Assembly: GCA_964432155.1 (NCBI GenBank)
Contig: CAYSMF010000006.1
Location: 58,806 to 122,805, forward strand
DNA: 64,000 nucleotides
DNA from: UBA10438 sp964432155
Lineage (GTDB): Bacteria; Bacteroidota; Ignavibacteria; Kapaibacteriales; Kapaibacteriaceae
Direction of reading: 5' to 3'
Shown: one piece after another, positions 54,806 through 63,529 of the stretch
Layout of the letters: every line of letters starts with the position of its first letter
How positions within the stretch are numbered: position 1 is the stretch's first letter
Translations under genes and position numbers: made by a program
The notes under the pieces: model-generated
Databases searched by the model: none
What the model was told of the DNA's origin: nothing
What the model saw: only the letters and a program-made list of their open reading frames with translations

Positions 54806-57235
54806 ATGACCCTTCCAATCGAAGAAGTCCTCAACGACGTCCGTGCAGCTCTGCTGCATGGACGTTCGTGTATTCTGGTAGCGCCTCCTGGTGCTGGTAA
54901 AACAACGATGGTGCCAACAGCACTGCTCAACGAGCCGTGGCTTGACACGAAGAAGATCCTACTCCTCGAGCCACGTCGCGTAGCAGCAACGGCAGCTGCA
55001 CGACGCATGTCTGCATTGCGCAACGAACAGGTTGGATCAACGATCGGCTATCGCATGCGCATGGAGTCATGCGTTGGTTCTGACACACGCATCGAGGTGA
55101 TCACCGAAGGAATTCTCACACGACAGCTCACGCACGATCCGATGCTTACCGATGTGGGCGTCGTGATCTTTGATGAGTTTCACGAGCGTTCGCTCAATGC
55201 CGACGTTGGTCTGGCTCTGACGCGTCTTACGCAACAACTGCTCCGCAATAACCTCCGCATCATCGTGATGTCGGCAACGCTGAACATTGCTGATATCGCG
55301 CGTGTACTCGACGATGCACAAGTGATCGAGAGTATGGGGCGTGCATTCCCTGTCGACATTACATGGCAGCGGTCTCACAATGATGAGCCCCTTCCCACAC
55401 GCATGGCCTCGGCGATCGGTGATGCAGTCCGTGCCGACAAGGGCGACATCCTCTGTTTCCTGCCTGGTCAGGCAGAGCTGCGGCGTACAGCCGAGCAGCT
55501 TGAGCGCACAGGGGCTGTAGGCGATCGCGCAAGCGTGCATCTCTTGCACGGCGATCTTGCGCTCGCCGATCAGGATGCGATTCTGCGTCCGGCCAGCGCG
55601 CAACGTCGTGTGATTCTCGCAACAGCCATCGCCGAAACGTCGCTCACGATCGATGGCGTAACAACCGTGATCGATGGCGGGATGTCGCGCGAGCCACGCT
55701 TCGATGCACGATCTGGCATGTCGCACCTCACCACCGTGCCTGTATCGCGCGATGCCGCCGAGCAGCGCAGGGGGCGGGCAGGGCGCACCGGACCCGGCAC
55801 ATGTGTACGTCTCTGGACCGAGCTCGAGCACCAACATTTGCCGCAGCAACGCACACCAGAAATCATGGTGGCCGATTGCACTGCGCTCCTTCTCGACATT
55901 GCAGCGTATGGCATTGCGCTGAACGACGTTCCATGGATCGATCCACCTCCAGCTGCACATGTTGCGCATGCAGAAGACCTCCTCCGGCAACTCGGCGCAC
56001 TCGATGGTCAGGGGGCGATCACACCGCACGGACGCGAACTACTGCGCTATGGCGTGCATCCGCGTGTTGCACACATGATCGTGACGGCGAAACAGCGCGG
56101 GATCAGTAGTGAACTCGCATTCGATGTTGCAACCTTGATTGGTGAACGTGACTTGCTTCGAGCAAACGACGATGCACGGCTTGCACGACGTATCGATGTG
56201 CTCAACGGACTCGCCGATGATCGTGCTGATCGTGGACGCGTTGTCCACGCACGCAGACGACGCAAGCATTTCCGCACACAATCATCATCGCACAGCGCTC
56301 CAGTCGCATCGCACGAAGGTGATATCGGAGTGCTCCTCGCACTCGCCTATCCTGATCGCGTTGCGCGACGCAAGAGCGATGGACGTTTTGTAATGCGCAA
56401 TGGACGCACCGCACGTGTGAACACCAGCGACGCGCTCGCCGCCTCGGAATGGCTTGCCATTGGCGAACTCGATGGTTCGCAGCAGGAGCCACGCATTGTT
56501 ATTGCCGAGCCCCTTACCACTGAACAGATCCTCGACATTTTCAGCGATGCCCTCGTCGACCGCGCGCTTGTCGGCTGGAGCGATCGCGATGGACGGATTG
56601 TTGCGCGCACCGAGCGCATGCTTGGGGCAATTCGGATCGACATCCGCGACCATGCCGATGTCGATGAAGATGAGCTTGCACGCGCCTTTGCGCGTGAGCT
56701 TGCCGTGCGCGAGCTCAACGATCTCCCGTGGTCCGACGCCGCCGTGCGATTCTGCGAGCGCGTGGCGTTTTGTCGACACCATGATCTCTGCGAACTCCCC
56801 GATCTCTCGCGCGGCGGACTTTGTGCAACTGCCGAGGGTTGGCTCGCGCCGCATCTTCATGGTATGCGAACGCTTGGTGAGCTCCGTCAGCTCGACCTTG
56901 CATCGATCCTTGGGAGCATGCTCAGTTTCAGTCAGCGCTCGTCCATGGACCGTGCAGCGCCCGAGTTCTACCGTCCGCCCAAAGGCCGGGAAGTGCTGAT
57001 TTCCTACACCGATCCCGACCGGCCGCGTGTCAGCGTCCGACTGCAATTCCTGTTCGGTGTCACAAAAACACCGCTCGTTGCTCTAGGGAACATCCCCCTG
57101 ACCATTGAGCTGCTCTCCCCTGCCAACCGTCCCATTCAGGTCACCCAAGACCTGGCAGGATTCTGGAAGGGATCGTACGCACAGGTACGGCGTGAAATGA
57201 AGGGGCGATACCCGAAACACGACTGGCCTGAGTAG
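54806..57235 (+). CDS. hrpB: ATP-dependent DEAH-family helicase HrpB
   Basis: Putative RNA/DNA helicase of the HrpA/HrpB group; the cellular role is poorly defined. The 809-residue protein has Walker A APPGAGKTT near 28-36, motif Ia LLEPRRVAA, motif II DEFHERS, motif III SATL, the helicase C motifs (ATAIAETSLTIDGV and QRRGRAGRTGPG), an HA2 domain, and the HrpB-specific C-terminal domain with SQRSSMDRAAPEFYRPPKGREV. The ATG at 54806 is chosen because the protein then begins MTLPIEEV as in relatives; earlier codons overlap gcvP. An arginine-rich segment (HARRRRKH, near residue 490) lies within the HA2 region. Confidence 0.94.
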   Translation: MTLPIEEVLNDVRAALLHGRSCILVAPPGAGKTTMVPTALLNEPWLDTKKILLLEPRRVAATAAARRMSALRNEQVGSTIGYRMRMESCVGSDTRIEVITEGILTRQLTHDPMLTDVGVVIFDEFHERSLNADVGLALTRLTQQLLRNNLRIIVMSATLNIADIARVLDDAQVIESMGRAFPVDITWQRSHNDEPLPTRMASAIGDAVRADKGDILCFLPGQAELRRTAEQLERTGAVGDRASVHLLHGDLALADQDAILRPASAQRRVILATAIAETSLTIDGVTTVIDGGMSREPRFDARSGMSHLTTVPVSRDAAEQRRGRAGRTGPGTCVRLWTELEHQHLPQQRTPEIMVADCTALLLDIAAYGIALNDVPWIDPPPAAHVAHAEDLLRQLGALDGQGAITPHGRELLRYGVHPRVAHMIVTAKQRGISSELAFDVATLIGERDLLRANDDARLARRIDVLNGLADDRADRGRVVHARRRRKHFRTQSSSHSAPVASHEGDIGVLLALAYPDRVARRKSDGRFVMRNGRTARVNTSDALAASEWLAIGELDGSQQEPRIVIAEPLTTEQILDIFSDALVDRALVGWSDRDGRIVARTERMLGAIRIDIRDHADVDEDELARAFARELAVRELNDLPWSDAAVRFCERVAFCRHHDLCELPDLSRGGLCATAEGWLAPHLHGMRTLGELRQLDLASILGSMLSFSQRSSMDRAAPEFYRPPKGREVLISYTDPDRPRVSVRLQFLFGVTKTPLVALGNIPLTIELLSPANRPIQVTQDLAGFWKGSYAQVRREMKGRYPKHDWPE

Positions 57236-57267
57236 ATTGCACTGTTGTTTTTTCGATTGAGGATTCT

Positions 57268-58470
57268 ATGCGTCTCTTTCTTCTGTGTTTTGTGCTCGCG
57301 GCCACCGTGGCCTCTGCGCAGCGTCCGTGGGTTCGTCAATCGACTACGTCACCCGGTCCAAACGGCACGATGTCGGTAGCCTACAACACGCTGTATTACT
57401 ACGACACCGTAGCCCTTCAATCGTACGATCATGGTGAAACGTGGACGCCAACCACTGGTTTGCGTGGAACTGTATGCACAATCGACGAATTCACCCAGGG
57501 CGTTAGCGTTGCAGTTTGTTACGATGCCGCAACGTCGACAGCTACCGGATTCTTCACCACTGGCGGTGCGCCATGGACTGAGTTTCGCTCAATCTCGGGC
57601 ACTGCACGTCCGGTTCGTCTTACGGCAATTGGTGATACATGGTATGTGGCAACAGATGGACCGGTGATCTATATCGGTAATGAGACGCTTGATTCGATGC
57701 GTCTTCCCGGAACCGCGCGCGCTATCGACATGGTCGCTGTTGGCGATGTCCTCGTGGTAAGCACAACAGCGGGTATCTACTACCGCTCGATCACCTCATC
57801 CGGCGACTGGTCATTGATCGCGCAGGATGGTCTCGGTGTGCTACATGTGCGCAACGACGTCGTCTATGCTGCGAGTGTTCGTGGCGTAAAGCGCCTCGAC
57901 CTCGAAGCCAAGCGTGCTATCGACGTTGGCTCGTGGAAGCTCCCAACTCCACCGCCGGTATCCGTCGATCTCGACTCATACCAAGGTATGTTGCTGACGA
58001 TCACGCGTGATGGCAATGCATATCAGGCATACCGTCTTGAGGGCGATACAGCGTGGAAGGAAGTTGCATACCCACTTCCTGGCAAGATTGCTACCGTAAC
58101 ACGTTCGGTGATGGCGATGGACGCTGGCTGGATGGTGCTCTCACATCAGATTACGGAAGGGTTTGTGGACTCGGCTGGTGTGTATGCATTCGACCTGAAC
58201 GACTTTACGTCGGTGCACGACATCAACAATCCTGAGGGATCAACAATCACCGTGGTCGACAACGGCAGCGAGCTGCTGCTCCAGCGCTCGATCGCCGAAT
58301 CAGCGCGCGTTGTTGTTACCGATCTCCATGGCCGCATTCTCCTCGATGGGCGTCTTGATGCATCGCGTACAACGGACGTGCTCCGGTTGCCGTCAGCCAC
58401 GCGCGGATTCATTGGCATCACGGTGATGAGCGATGCTGGGTCGGTGTATCGTACAAAGGTTGTTCGGTAA
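57268..58470 (+). CDS. secreted beta-rich protein with T9SS sorting domain
   Basis: A 400-residue exported protein of unknown function. Signal peptide MRLFLLCFVLAATVASAQ. The middle is a small propeller-like region with one Asp-box turn (SYDHGETWTP) and repeated WYVAT/VYAASV-type strands. The last 75 residues (STITVVDNGSELLLQRSIAESARVV... to SVYRTKVVR) fit a type A T9SS sorting domain. The gene starts 32 bases after hrpB and ends 8 bases before the ftsB-like gene. Confidence 0.75.
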   Translation: MRLFLLCFVLAATVASAQRPWVRQSTTSPGPNGTMSVAYNTLYYYDTVALQSYDHGETWTPTTGLRGTVCTIDEFTQGVSVAVCYDAATSTATGFFTTGGAPWTEFRSISGTARPVRLTAIGDTWYVATDGPVIYIGNETLDSMRLPGTARAIDMVAVGDVLVVSTTAGIYYRSITSSGDWSLIAQDGLGVLHVRNDVVYAASVRGVKRLDLEAKRAIDVGSWKLPTPPPVSVDLDSYQGMLLTITRDGNAYQAYRLEGDTAWKEVAYPLPGKIATVTRSVMAMDAGWMVLSHQITEGFVDSAGVYAFDLNDFTSVHDINNPEGSTITVVDNGSELLLQRSIAESARVVVTDLHGRILLDGRLDASRTTDVLRLPSATRGFIGITVMSDAGSVYRTKVVR

Positions 58471-58478
58471 CGCACGCT

Positions 58479-58802
58479 ATGGCTCAGAAGCCCGCCGTTC
58501 AAGCACAGAAGCGCGTCATGACGCGCAAGCGACTCCTCATTGTTGGGGGGATGACGCTTGCCGTGATTGCGTTCATTCTCTTTTCGCCTTACGGCGTCGT
58601 CACGCGATTTGGTCTCGCACGCGAGGCTTCATCGCTTCAGGGCGATGTCGATGCGATGCGCCGTGTTGAAGATTCGCTTCGCGGTGCGATCAGGCATCTT
58701 GAAACAGACACAACAGAAATTGAACGACTCGCGCGCGAGCGCTACGGATACGTTCGCGAGGGCGAAGAGGTATTCATCATCAAACGTGACACGGCACAAT
58801 GA
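58479..58802 (+). CDS. FtsB/DivIC-like septum formation initiator
   Basis: A 107-residue bitopic membrane protein. A basic N-terminus is followed by one helix (about residues 19-36, LLIVGGMTLAVIAFILF), then a periplasmic coiled coil (EASSLQGDVDAMRRVEDSLRGAIRHLE) and the family ending ERLARERYGYVREGEEVFIIK. This matches FtsB/DivIC, which bridges FtsL and FtsQ in the divisome. The stop overlaps the RidA gene start by ATGA. Confidence 0.88.
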   Translation: MAQKPAVQAQKRVMTRKRLLIVGGMTLAVIAFILFSPYGVVTRFGLAREASSLQGDVDAMRRVEDSLRGAIRHLETDTTEIERLARERYGYVREGEEVFIIKRDTAQ

Positions 58803-59245
58803 AGGCATTGAGCATCATTGGTGTCGCAGTCCTGTTCATCTCCTGCACAACACAAAGGAATGCAATGATTACGCCGTTTTCCGCACCAGACGCAGCAGCA
58901 CCGATTGGACCATATTCGCACGGAGTGCAGTGTTTTGGTAAAATGGTGTTCCTGAGCGGACAGATCCCGTTGCGCGCTGATGGGACAATGCTTGAGGGTA
59001 CGATCGAGGAGCAGACCACGCAAGTATTTGCCAACATCAAGACGATTCTCGCTTCGCGCGGTGCAACACTCAAGCATGTGGTAAAGACGACTGTCTTCCT
59101 GAAGGACATGAACGACTTTGCAGCGATGAACAGCGTGTATGCCGCCGAGATGGGCGATCATCGTCCTGCACGGAGCGCCGTCGAAGTAGCTCGTCTGCCG
59201 AAGGACGCTCGCGTCGAGATCGAGGTCATTGCATGTCTACCGTAA
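58799..59245 (+). CDS. RidA family protein, possibly exported lipoprotein
   Basis: RidA (YjgF/YER057c/UK114) proteins deaminate reactive enamines and imines in the cytosol. The core begins ITPFSAPDAAAPIGPYSHGVQ and has VFLSGQIPLRADGTM, VVKTTVFLKDMNDF, and PARSAVEVARLPKDARVEIEVIA with the catalytic Arg. Starting at 58799 adds 22 residues, MKALSIIGVAVLFISCTTQRNA, which looks like a lipoprotein signal (FISC, weak at -3). This start overlaps the ftsB-like stop by ATGA, which favours it. Starting at the internal Met at 58865 would give a normal cytosolic RidA. Function is firm, location is not. Confidence 0.88.
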   Translation: MKALSIIGVAVLFISCTTQRNAMITPFSAPDAAAPIGPYSHGVQCFGKMVFLSGQIPLRADGTMLEGTIEEQTTQVFANIKTILASRGATLKHVVKTTVFLKDMNDFAAMNSVYAAEMGDHRPARSAVEVARLPKDARVEIEVIACLP

Positions 59246-59724
59246 CAACGGTATGTGCATTCGTTCTGCTCTCGTGCGCTACGTGGGCACAGACGGACTC
59301 GACGAAGGCACTGACGAAATCACCAACGACGGCTGTGCTGTATTCGCTTGCGTTGCCAGGGCTCGGTCAGGTCTATACCGAGTCCTATTGGAAGGTTCCC
59401 CTCTTCACAGGGACCTGTGCCATTGCGGCGTGGCAGTTCTTTCGGAATAATGCAGACTTCCAGGCGACGTCGCGGCAATACGACGCAGCGGTTGCTGCTG
59501 GTGAAGCCACCGTTGTTACCAATCAGTTATTCGCACGACGCGAAGCCTATCGCGATCGTCGCGACATGTCGGGCGTGATTTTCATCGTGGCCTATGGGTT
59601 GGCTGCCGTTGACGCCTATGTGGGTGCGCATCTCTACGATTTCGACGTGTCCGAGAACCTGAGCCTTGGGATCGGGCCCACCCAGTCCCACCTCATGGGT
59701 GTGGCAATGCGTCTGTCGTTCTAA
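59233..59724 (+). CDS. DUF5683-like membrane-associated protein
   Basis: A 163-residue protein with an N-terminal signal (MSTVTTVCAFVLLSCATWAQ) and the segment TAVLYSLALPGLGQVYTESYWKVPLF. The pattern of alternating AL.PGLGQ.Y and Y..KvP fits DUF5683, common in Bacteroidota. Two further hydrophobic segments (about 58-72 and 113-132) follow. Function unknown; the family is found near cell-envelope genes. It overlaps the RidA gene by 13 bases. Confidence 0.75.
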   Translation: MSTVTTVCAFVLLSCATWAQTDSTKALTKSPTTAVLYSLALPGLGQVYTESYWKVPLFTGTCAIAAWQFFRNNADFQATSRQYDAAVAAGEATVVTNQLFARREAYRDRRDMSGVIFIVAYGLAAVDAYVGAHLYDFDVSENLSLGIGPTQSHLMGVAMRLSF

Positions 59725-59739
59725 GTCCCGAGCAGGCGA

Positions 59740-59767
59740 TTTGGTCAGACCCGGTTGCGTAGCTTTG
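59740..59767 (+). promoter_or_regulatory. FCB-type promoter for the double-OmpA gene
   Basis: TTTGG at 59740-59744 and TAGCTTTG at 59760-59767 (exact TAnnTTTG), with 19 bases between the TTG and the box. The ATG begins 6 bases after the box, so the transcript would have essentially no leader. Confidence 0.5.
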
Positions 59768-59772
59768 CAGCC

Positions 59773-61683
59773 ATGAGAGTACTCGCCCTCCTGCTTCTTG
59801 CCTCAGCATCGATCTGCACGGCACAGACATACACAGAACAGCTTGGTCTCCGTGTCAACGCGGGACTATCCATCAACACGCACTCCGGGAGTGTGAGTAC
59901 TACGGCGCCATTGATTGATTGTGGCGAACTGACGTCTGGGTTTGGCATCGGTCCGGTAGTATCGCTCGGTTTGGATGTACCGTTTTCGCAACGCTTTGGC
60001 ATTGGTTTCGAACTTGGCCTCGTCGATCGAAGTGGCTCGTTTTCGCGCACGAACACCTACCTGATGCGCGACCCTGCAACGGGACAGGATGTCACTCTTA
60101 CCACCGACCTTGTCTTTGCGCCGCGTGTCAACTACATCGAGATCGCTCCGTCGGTGATCATTCCAATCCTTGGAACAATGCAGCACCGTCGTCTCGGTGT
60201 ATCGCTTGCACCACGCATCGGCCTTCCCATTGCCAAGAGTTTCGAACAGCGTGAATCCGTGGTGAGTCCAGACAACGCCGTGTTCATTGTAAATGGCGTT
60301 CGCACCCAAGAGCGCATGCTAAGCTCGGGTCAGCTACTCTCCCCATCAACGATGATCGTCGGTGCTTCGGCATCGCTCGAGTCCTTCATTCAACTCGGCG
60401 ATCGCCTTGCCCTCGTTCCTCGCGTGAGTGCTGATATGATCTTCACGTCAATTGTAGCCGATGCAACGTGGAATACGTTCGGCGTACGCGCAGAGATCGG
60501 ACTCCGCCTTTCAGCAGGAAAGACGATTGCGCCACCAGTTGATGCACCACCGCCTCCTCCTGTGATTGTCGAACGTCCGCAGGAGCCGGTTCGATACGCA
60601 CAGCCACGGATTGCACTCTCCCTGCGCCGTGTGGGTGGCGAAGTAGTCACTGGAAACGAGCTTCGTGCTACACCACCAATCGTCAATGCCGTGTTTTTCG
60701 ACAGTGCATCTGCCGACATCCCACTGACGTATCGTCGCTCGCGGGATGGATCGGTTGTGAGCACAAACCCGGTCGACGCACATGCTTGGGTGATGGTGCG
60801 CATTGCCAAGATCGTTGCCGATAACCCGAATGCCCGTGTCATTCTTGAAGGTGCGACGTGCGGTACAGCGTCAGAACCCGAGGGAGCGGCACTTGCACAA
60901 CGTCGCGCCGATGCAGTACGTCGGGTGTTGACGGAGATGGGTGTACCAGCGTCGGTGATCACAACGAAGGCATTGATCCTGCCACGTGCTGCCTCCAACA
61001 ATGAGTTTACGCTTGGTCGAGAAGAGAACCGTCGCGTCGACATCGTCGTTCAGAATGCGCCGCTCCAGCAATGGGTATCGTCACAAGAGTTTGCCGTGTT
61101 CCAGTCGAAGATTGACGTACGCTCGACCTATGCCGGTGGCAACCCGTCAGAGCGTCCTGCAACGATGTCGCTGAATGTCAATCGACGTGATACGGTTGTC
61201 CCGAACGTTGATGGCACATCGACTCTTACCTGCGACATCCCAGTTCAGGGATCATTAGCAGCGCTGTCGATCACTGCATCAGCTGGCGGCGCAATCACGC
61301 AGATCGATACCACCATCAGCATGGTCGACATCCCGCAGCGACGCATCGCGCTACGCACCGATCGATTCCAGGCAATCTTGCGGTTTGATTACAATGCGAA
61401 AGACCTGTCGGACAACGACAAAGCGCTCCTGCGCCAGCTCGTCGAACAAATACCAGATGGATCGAAGATCATCATCGAGGGTAGTGCCGACATTCTAGGC
61501 AGTGACGAACGCAACCGCGCCCTGTCGCAGCAGCGTGCTGCAACCACCGAGGCATTCATGCGAAGTGTGTCTGGCAAGACGCTCACGTTTGTGACCGGCA
61601 CGCTAGCCGATCGCTTCAGCGATGCAACACCACAAGGACGTTTCCTCAATCGGAACATCCACGTCCGCGTGCAGACGCCGTAA
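59773..61683 (+). CDS. outer-membrane protein with two OmpA-like domains
   Basis: A 636-residue protein. Signal peptide MRVLALLLLASASICTAQ; a beta-barrel-like region (about 20-250, alternating strands such as FGIGPVVSLGLDV); a proline-rich linker (DAPPPPPV near 256-263); and two OmpA/Pal-type peptidoglycan-binding domains. The first (about 305-426) has VFFDSASADIP, ILEGATCGTAS and RREENRRVDI-type residues. The second (about 536-636) has LRFDYNAKDLSDNDKALL, IIIEGSADILGSDERN and RFLNRNIHVRV. A beta domain lies between. It likely anchors the outer membrane to the cell wall at two points. The ATG at 59773 is chosen over an upstream start because of the signal peptide and promoter spacing. Confidence 0.88.
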   Translation: MRVLALLLLASASICTAQTYTEQLGLRVNAGLSINTHSGSVSTTAPLIDCGELTSGFGIGPVVSLGLDVPFSQRFGIGFELGLVDRSGSFSRTNTYLMRDPATGQDVTLTTDLVFAPRVNYIEIAPSVIIPILGTMQHRRLGVSLAPRIGLPIAKSFEQRESVVSPDNAVFIVNGVRTQERMLSSGQLLSPSTMIVGASASLESFIQLGDRLALVPRVSADMIFTSIVADATWNTFGVRAEIGLRLSAGKTIAPPVDAPPPPPVIVERPQEPVRYAQPRIALSLRRVGGEVVTGNELRATPPIVNAVFFDSASADIPLTYRRSRDGSVVSTNPVDAHAWVMVRIAKIVADNPNARVILEGATCGTASEPEGAALAQRRADAVRRVLTEMGVPASVITTKALILPRAASNNEFTLGREENRRVDIVVQNAPLQQWVSSQEFAVFQSKIDVRSTYAGGNPSERPATMSLNVNRRDTVVPNVDGTSTLTCDIPVQGSLAALSITASAGGAITQIDTTISMVDIPQRRIALRTDRFQAILRFDYNAKDLSDNDKALLRQLVEQIPDGSKIIIEGSADILGSDERNRALSQQRAATTEAFMRSVSGKTLTFVTGTLADRFSDATPQGRFLNRNIHVRVQTP

Positions 61684-61705
61684 CGAGAACGACAGACGGT
61701 TGGTG

Positions 61706-62137
61706 TTACTCGACGTCTGCGGCTCGCTTGCCCCCTGCCATAGCTACGATCTCGTCGTCATAGTGATCAGCGATCACGGCAACCGAGGTAACGGCTGCTT
61801 CAAGTTCGTTAGCGTCAAGCGTTGACCCCGCAAGCGAATACGAGTACATGATCGTATCGTCGAACAGCAAGCTGAATGATCCAAAGTGGAGCTCTGCATT
61901 CTTGCGGAGTAGGAAGTGCATGAGGTCCGTCGAAATCATTGCACCGGTCACAACCTGCGCCATGACTTCGACCATGGTGTCCGTTTCTGTGTACGGACGG
62001 ACAACGATGATCACGCTTGAGGAGCCGTGCGACAATGCATAGGAGCCATCACCAAAATCCTCTGCCGATGGGAATCGCTCACGCAAGATCTGTGCAACGC
62101 GATCACGCGTCGCTGATACGAGTGCTTCCGGTGTCAT
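61706..62137 (-). CDS. YbjN/TY-chaperone-like small protein
   Basis: A 143-residue soluble protein with the alpha-beta pattern of YbjN/type III secretion chaperone-like folds: SHGSSSVIIVVRPYTETDTMVEVMAQVV, then HFLLRKNAELHFGSFSLLF, and a C-terminal helix. Family members modulate stress responses or act as chaperones; the exact role here is unknown. It overlaps the end of the PspA gene by ATGA and may modulate it. It converges on the OmpA gene with a 22-base gap lacking a terminator. Confidence 0.72.
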   Translation of the reverse strand: MTPEALVSATRDRVAQILRERFPSAEDFGDGSYALSHGSSSVIIVVRPYTETDTMVEVMAQVVTGAMISTDLMHFLLRKNAELHFGSFSLLFDDTIMYSYSLAGSTLDANELEAAVTSVAVIADHYDDEIVAMAGGKRAADVE

Positions 62138-62832
62138 TTCGTTTCTCCTTCATTCGATGCACCATCACCAAGCAGACCCATCTGCTTCTTCATGGCAAGC
62201 AATTCGGCTTCGACTTGCGCCGTTGATCCCAGCTGCTTGAACTGTTGATCAAGGTCGGTGTTCTCGCCCGCCAGTTGCTCGAATGCAACAGCTTCCGACT
62301 CCAGCTTCTCGATCTTGCCCTCGTACTTATCGAACTTCGAGAATGCATCACTGCCAACGCCCGAAAACGACTGTGCGATCTGCTTCTGAGCCTTGGCTGC
62401 CTGCGAGCGCGCAATGAGCGTGCTCTGGCGTGAGCGTGCTTCATCGAGCTTGCGCTTCAGCTGCTCGAGTTGCTCACGCATCTTCACGGCTGTGGCTGCT
62501 GCCTGCTCGTAGATCGGCTGCAAATCTGCAGCGTTGCGCTCAGCGGTTGCCTTCTTTTCAAGAGCAGCCTTGGCGAGGTCCTCGCGGCCAGCAGTCAGTG
62601 CCTGCATCGCCTTGTTCTGCCACTCACCTATCGCCGCACGCTCTTTGGCGATCTTTCGCTCGAGACTCTTCTCGTTTGCGATAGCGTTTGCGACAGCCAG
62701 CGTGGTCTTGTTAACAGACTCCTCCATTTCGAGGACCATCTGCTTGAGCATTTTCTCTGGATCCTCGGCCTTATCCAGTGCGTCGTTGACATTCGACTTG
62801 AAGATATCGGAGATGCGGGAGAACAATCCCAT
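62134..62832 (-). CDS. pspA: PspA/IM30 family membrane-stress protein
   Basis: ESCRT-III-like protein that coats and repairs the inner membrane. The 232-residue protein starts MGLFSRISDIFKSNVNDALDKAEDP, the amphipathic helix and the conserved opening, followed by the long helical hairpin (MLKQMVLEMEESVNKTT...) with heptad pattern over almost the entire length. The C-terminus ends ELLAMKKQMGLLG. No PspB/C or PspF is visible; the cotranscribed YbjN-like gene is its apparent partner. A TAACTTG box at 62866-62860 (minus) lies 28 bases before the start. Confidence 0.93.
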   Translation of the reverse strand: MGLFSRISDIFKSNVNDALDKAEDPEKMLKQMVLEMEESVNKTTLAVANAIANEKSLERKIAKERAAIGEWQNKAMQALTAGREDLAKAALEKKATAERNAADLQPIYEQAAATAVKMREQLEQLKRKLDEARSRQSTLIARSQAAKAQKQIAQSFSGVGSDAFSKFDKYEGKIEKLESEAVAFEQLAGENTDLDQQFKQLGSTAQVEAELLAMKKQMGLLGDGASNEGETK

Positions 62833-62935
62833 GAGGGTAACCTTTCAACAATGATCGTGCAAGTTACGGAGACGGAAGACGAAGGTTTCGCTGTCCCAGT
62901 GCAGAATGCGACGCAGACCCGTAACTTCGTGAATT

Positions 62936-63529
62936 ATGTTGCCTTCAGATTCGATCGAGCGTGTTGTGGAGCTGTTTGCAAGCCTCCCAACAATTGGCAA
63001 GAAAACTGCCCGCCGCCTTGCCTTTCACGTGTTGCGCCAGCCCCAGGAAAACGTTGAGCTCTTTGCCCGAGCACTCGTCGAAATGCGGAGCCAGGTTCGT
63101 GAGTGTTCCGTGTGCCACACGTTTACGGACGTTGAGACATGCTCGATTTGTGCGTCACCGAAGCGTCTGCCGACCGTGATATGCGTTGTGGAGCAGCCGT
63201 CGGACGTGATGGCCATTGAGCGCACGGGTGATTTCCGCGGTCGGTATCACGTGCTTCACGGCGCACTGAGTCCGCTCGACGGCATTGGACCCGAAGACAT
63301 TCGTCTCAAGGAACTCATCGCACGACTCTCACCGGAAGTCACAGAAGTCATTCTGGCACTTAACCCGAACGTCGAAGGCGAAGTCACCACGCAGTACATC
63401 GCAAAAATGATTGCACCGCTCGGCATCAAGCTCACGCGCATTGCTCGTGGGGTGCCGATGGGATCTGACCTTGAGTTTGCCGACGATGCGACACTCGCAC
63501 GTGCATTCGAAGGGCGAGTACCCGTATGA
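62936..63529 (+). CDS. recR: recombination protein RecR
   Basis: RecFOR pathway mediator that helps load RecA on gapped DNA. The 197-residue protein has an HhH-like N-terminus (LFASLPTIGKKTARRLAFHVL), the Cys4 zinc finger CSVCHTFTDVETCSIC near 57-72, and the Toprim domain (VICVVEQPSDVMAIERTG, GALSPLDGIGPEDI, EVILALNPNVEGE). The Walker-like C-terminal motif IARGVPMGSDLEFAD is complete. A TAACTTCG element at 62922-62929 is close to the start. It is divergent from pspA and overlaps the next gene by ATGA. A link to DprA-based transformation is plausible. Confidence 0.96.
   Translation: MLPSDSIERVVELFASLPTIGKKTARRLAFHVLRQPQENVELFARALVEMRSQVRECSVCHTFTDVETCSICASPKRLPTVICVVEQPSDVMAIERTGDFRGRYHVLHGALSPLDGIGPEDIRLKELIARLSPEVTEVILALNPNVEGEVTTQYIAKMIAPLGIKLTRIARGVPMGSDLEFADDATLARAFEGRVPV

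Noticed and set aside
55067..56029. 320-residue minus-strand open frame inside hrpB
   Set aside because: The helicase motifs on the + strand are unambiguous, and the antisense product has no family pattern.
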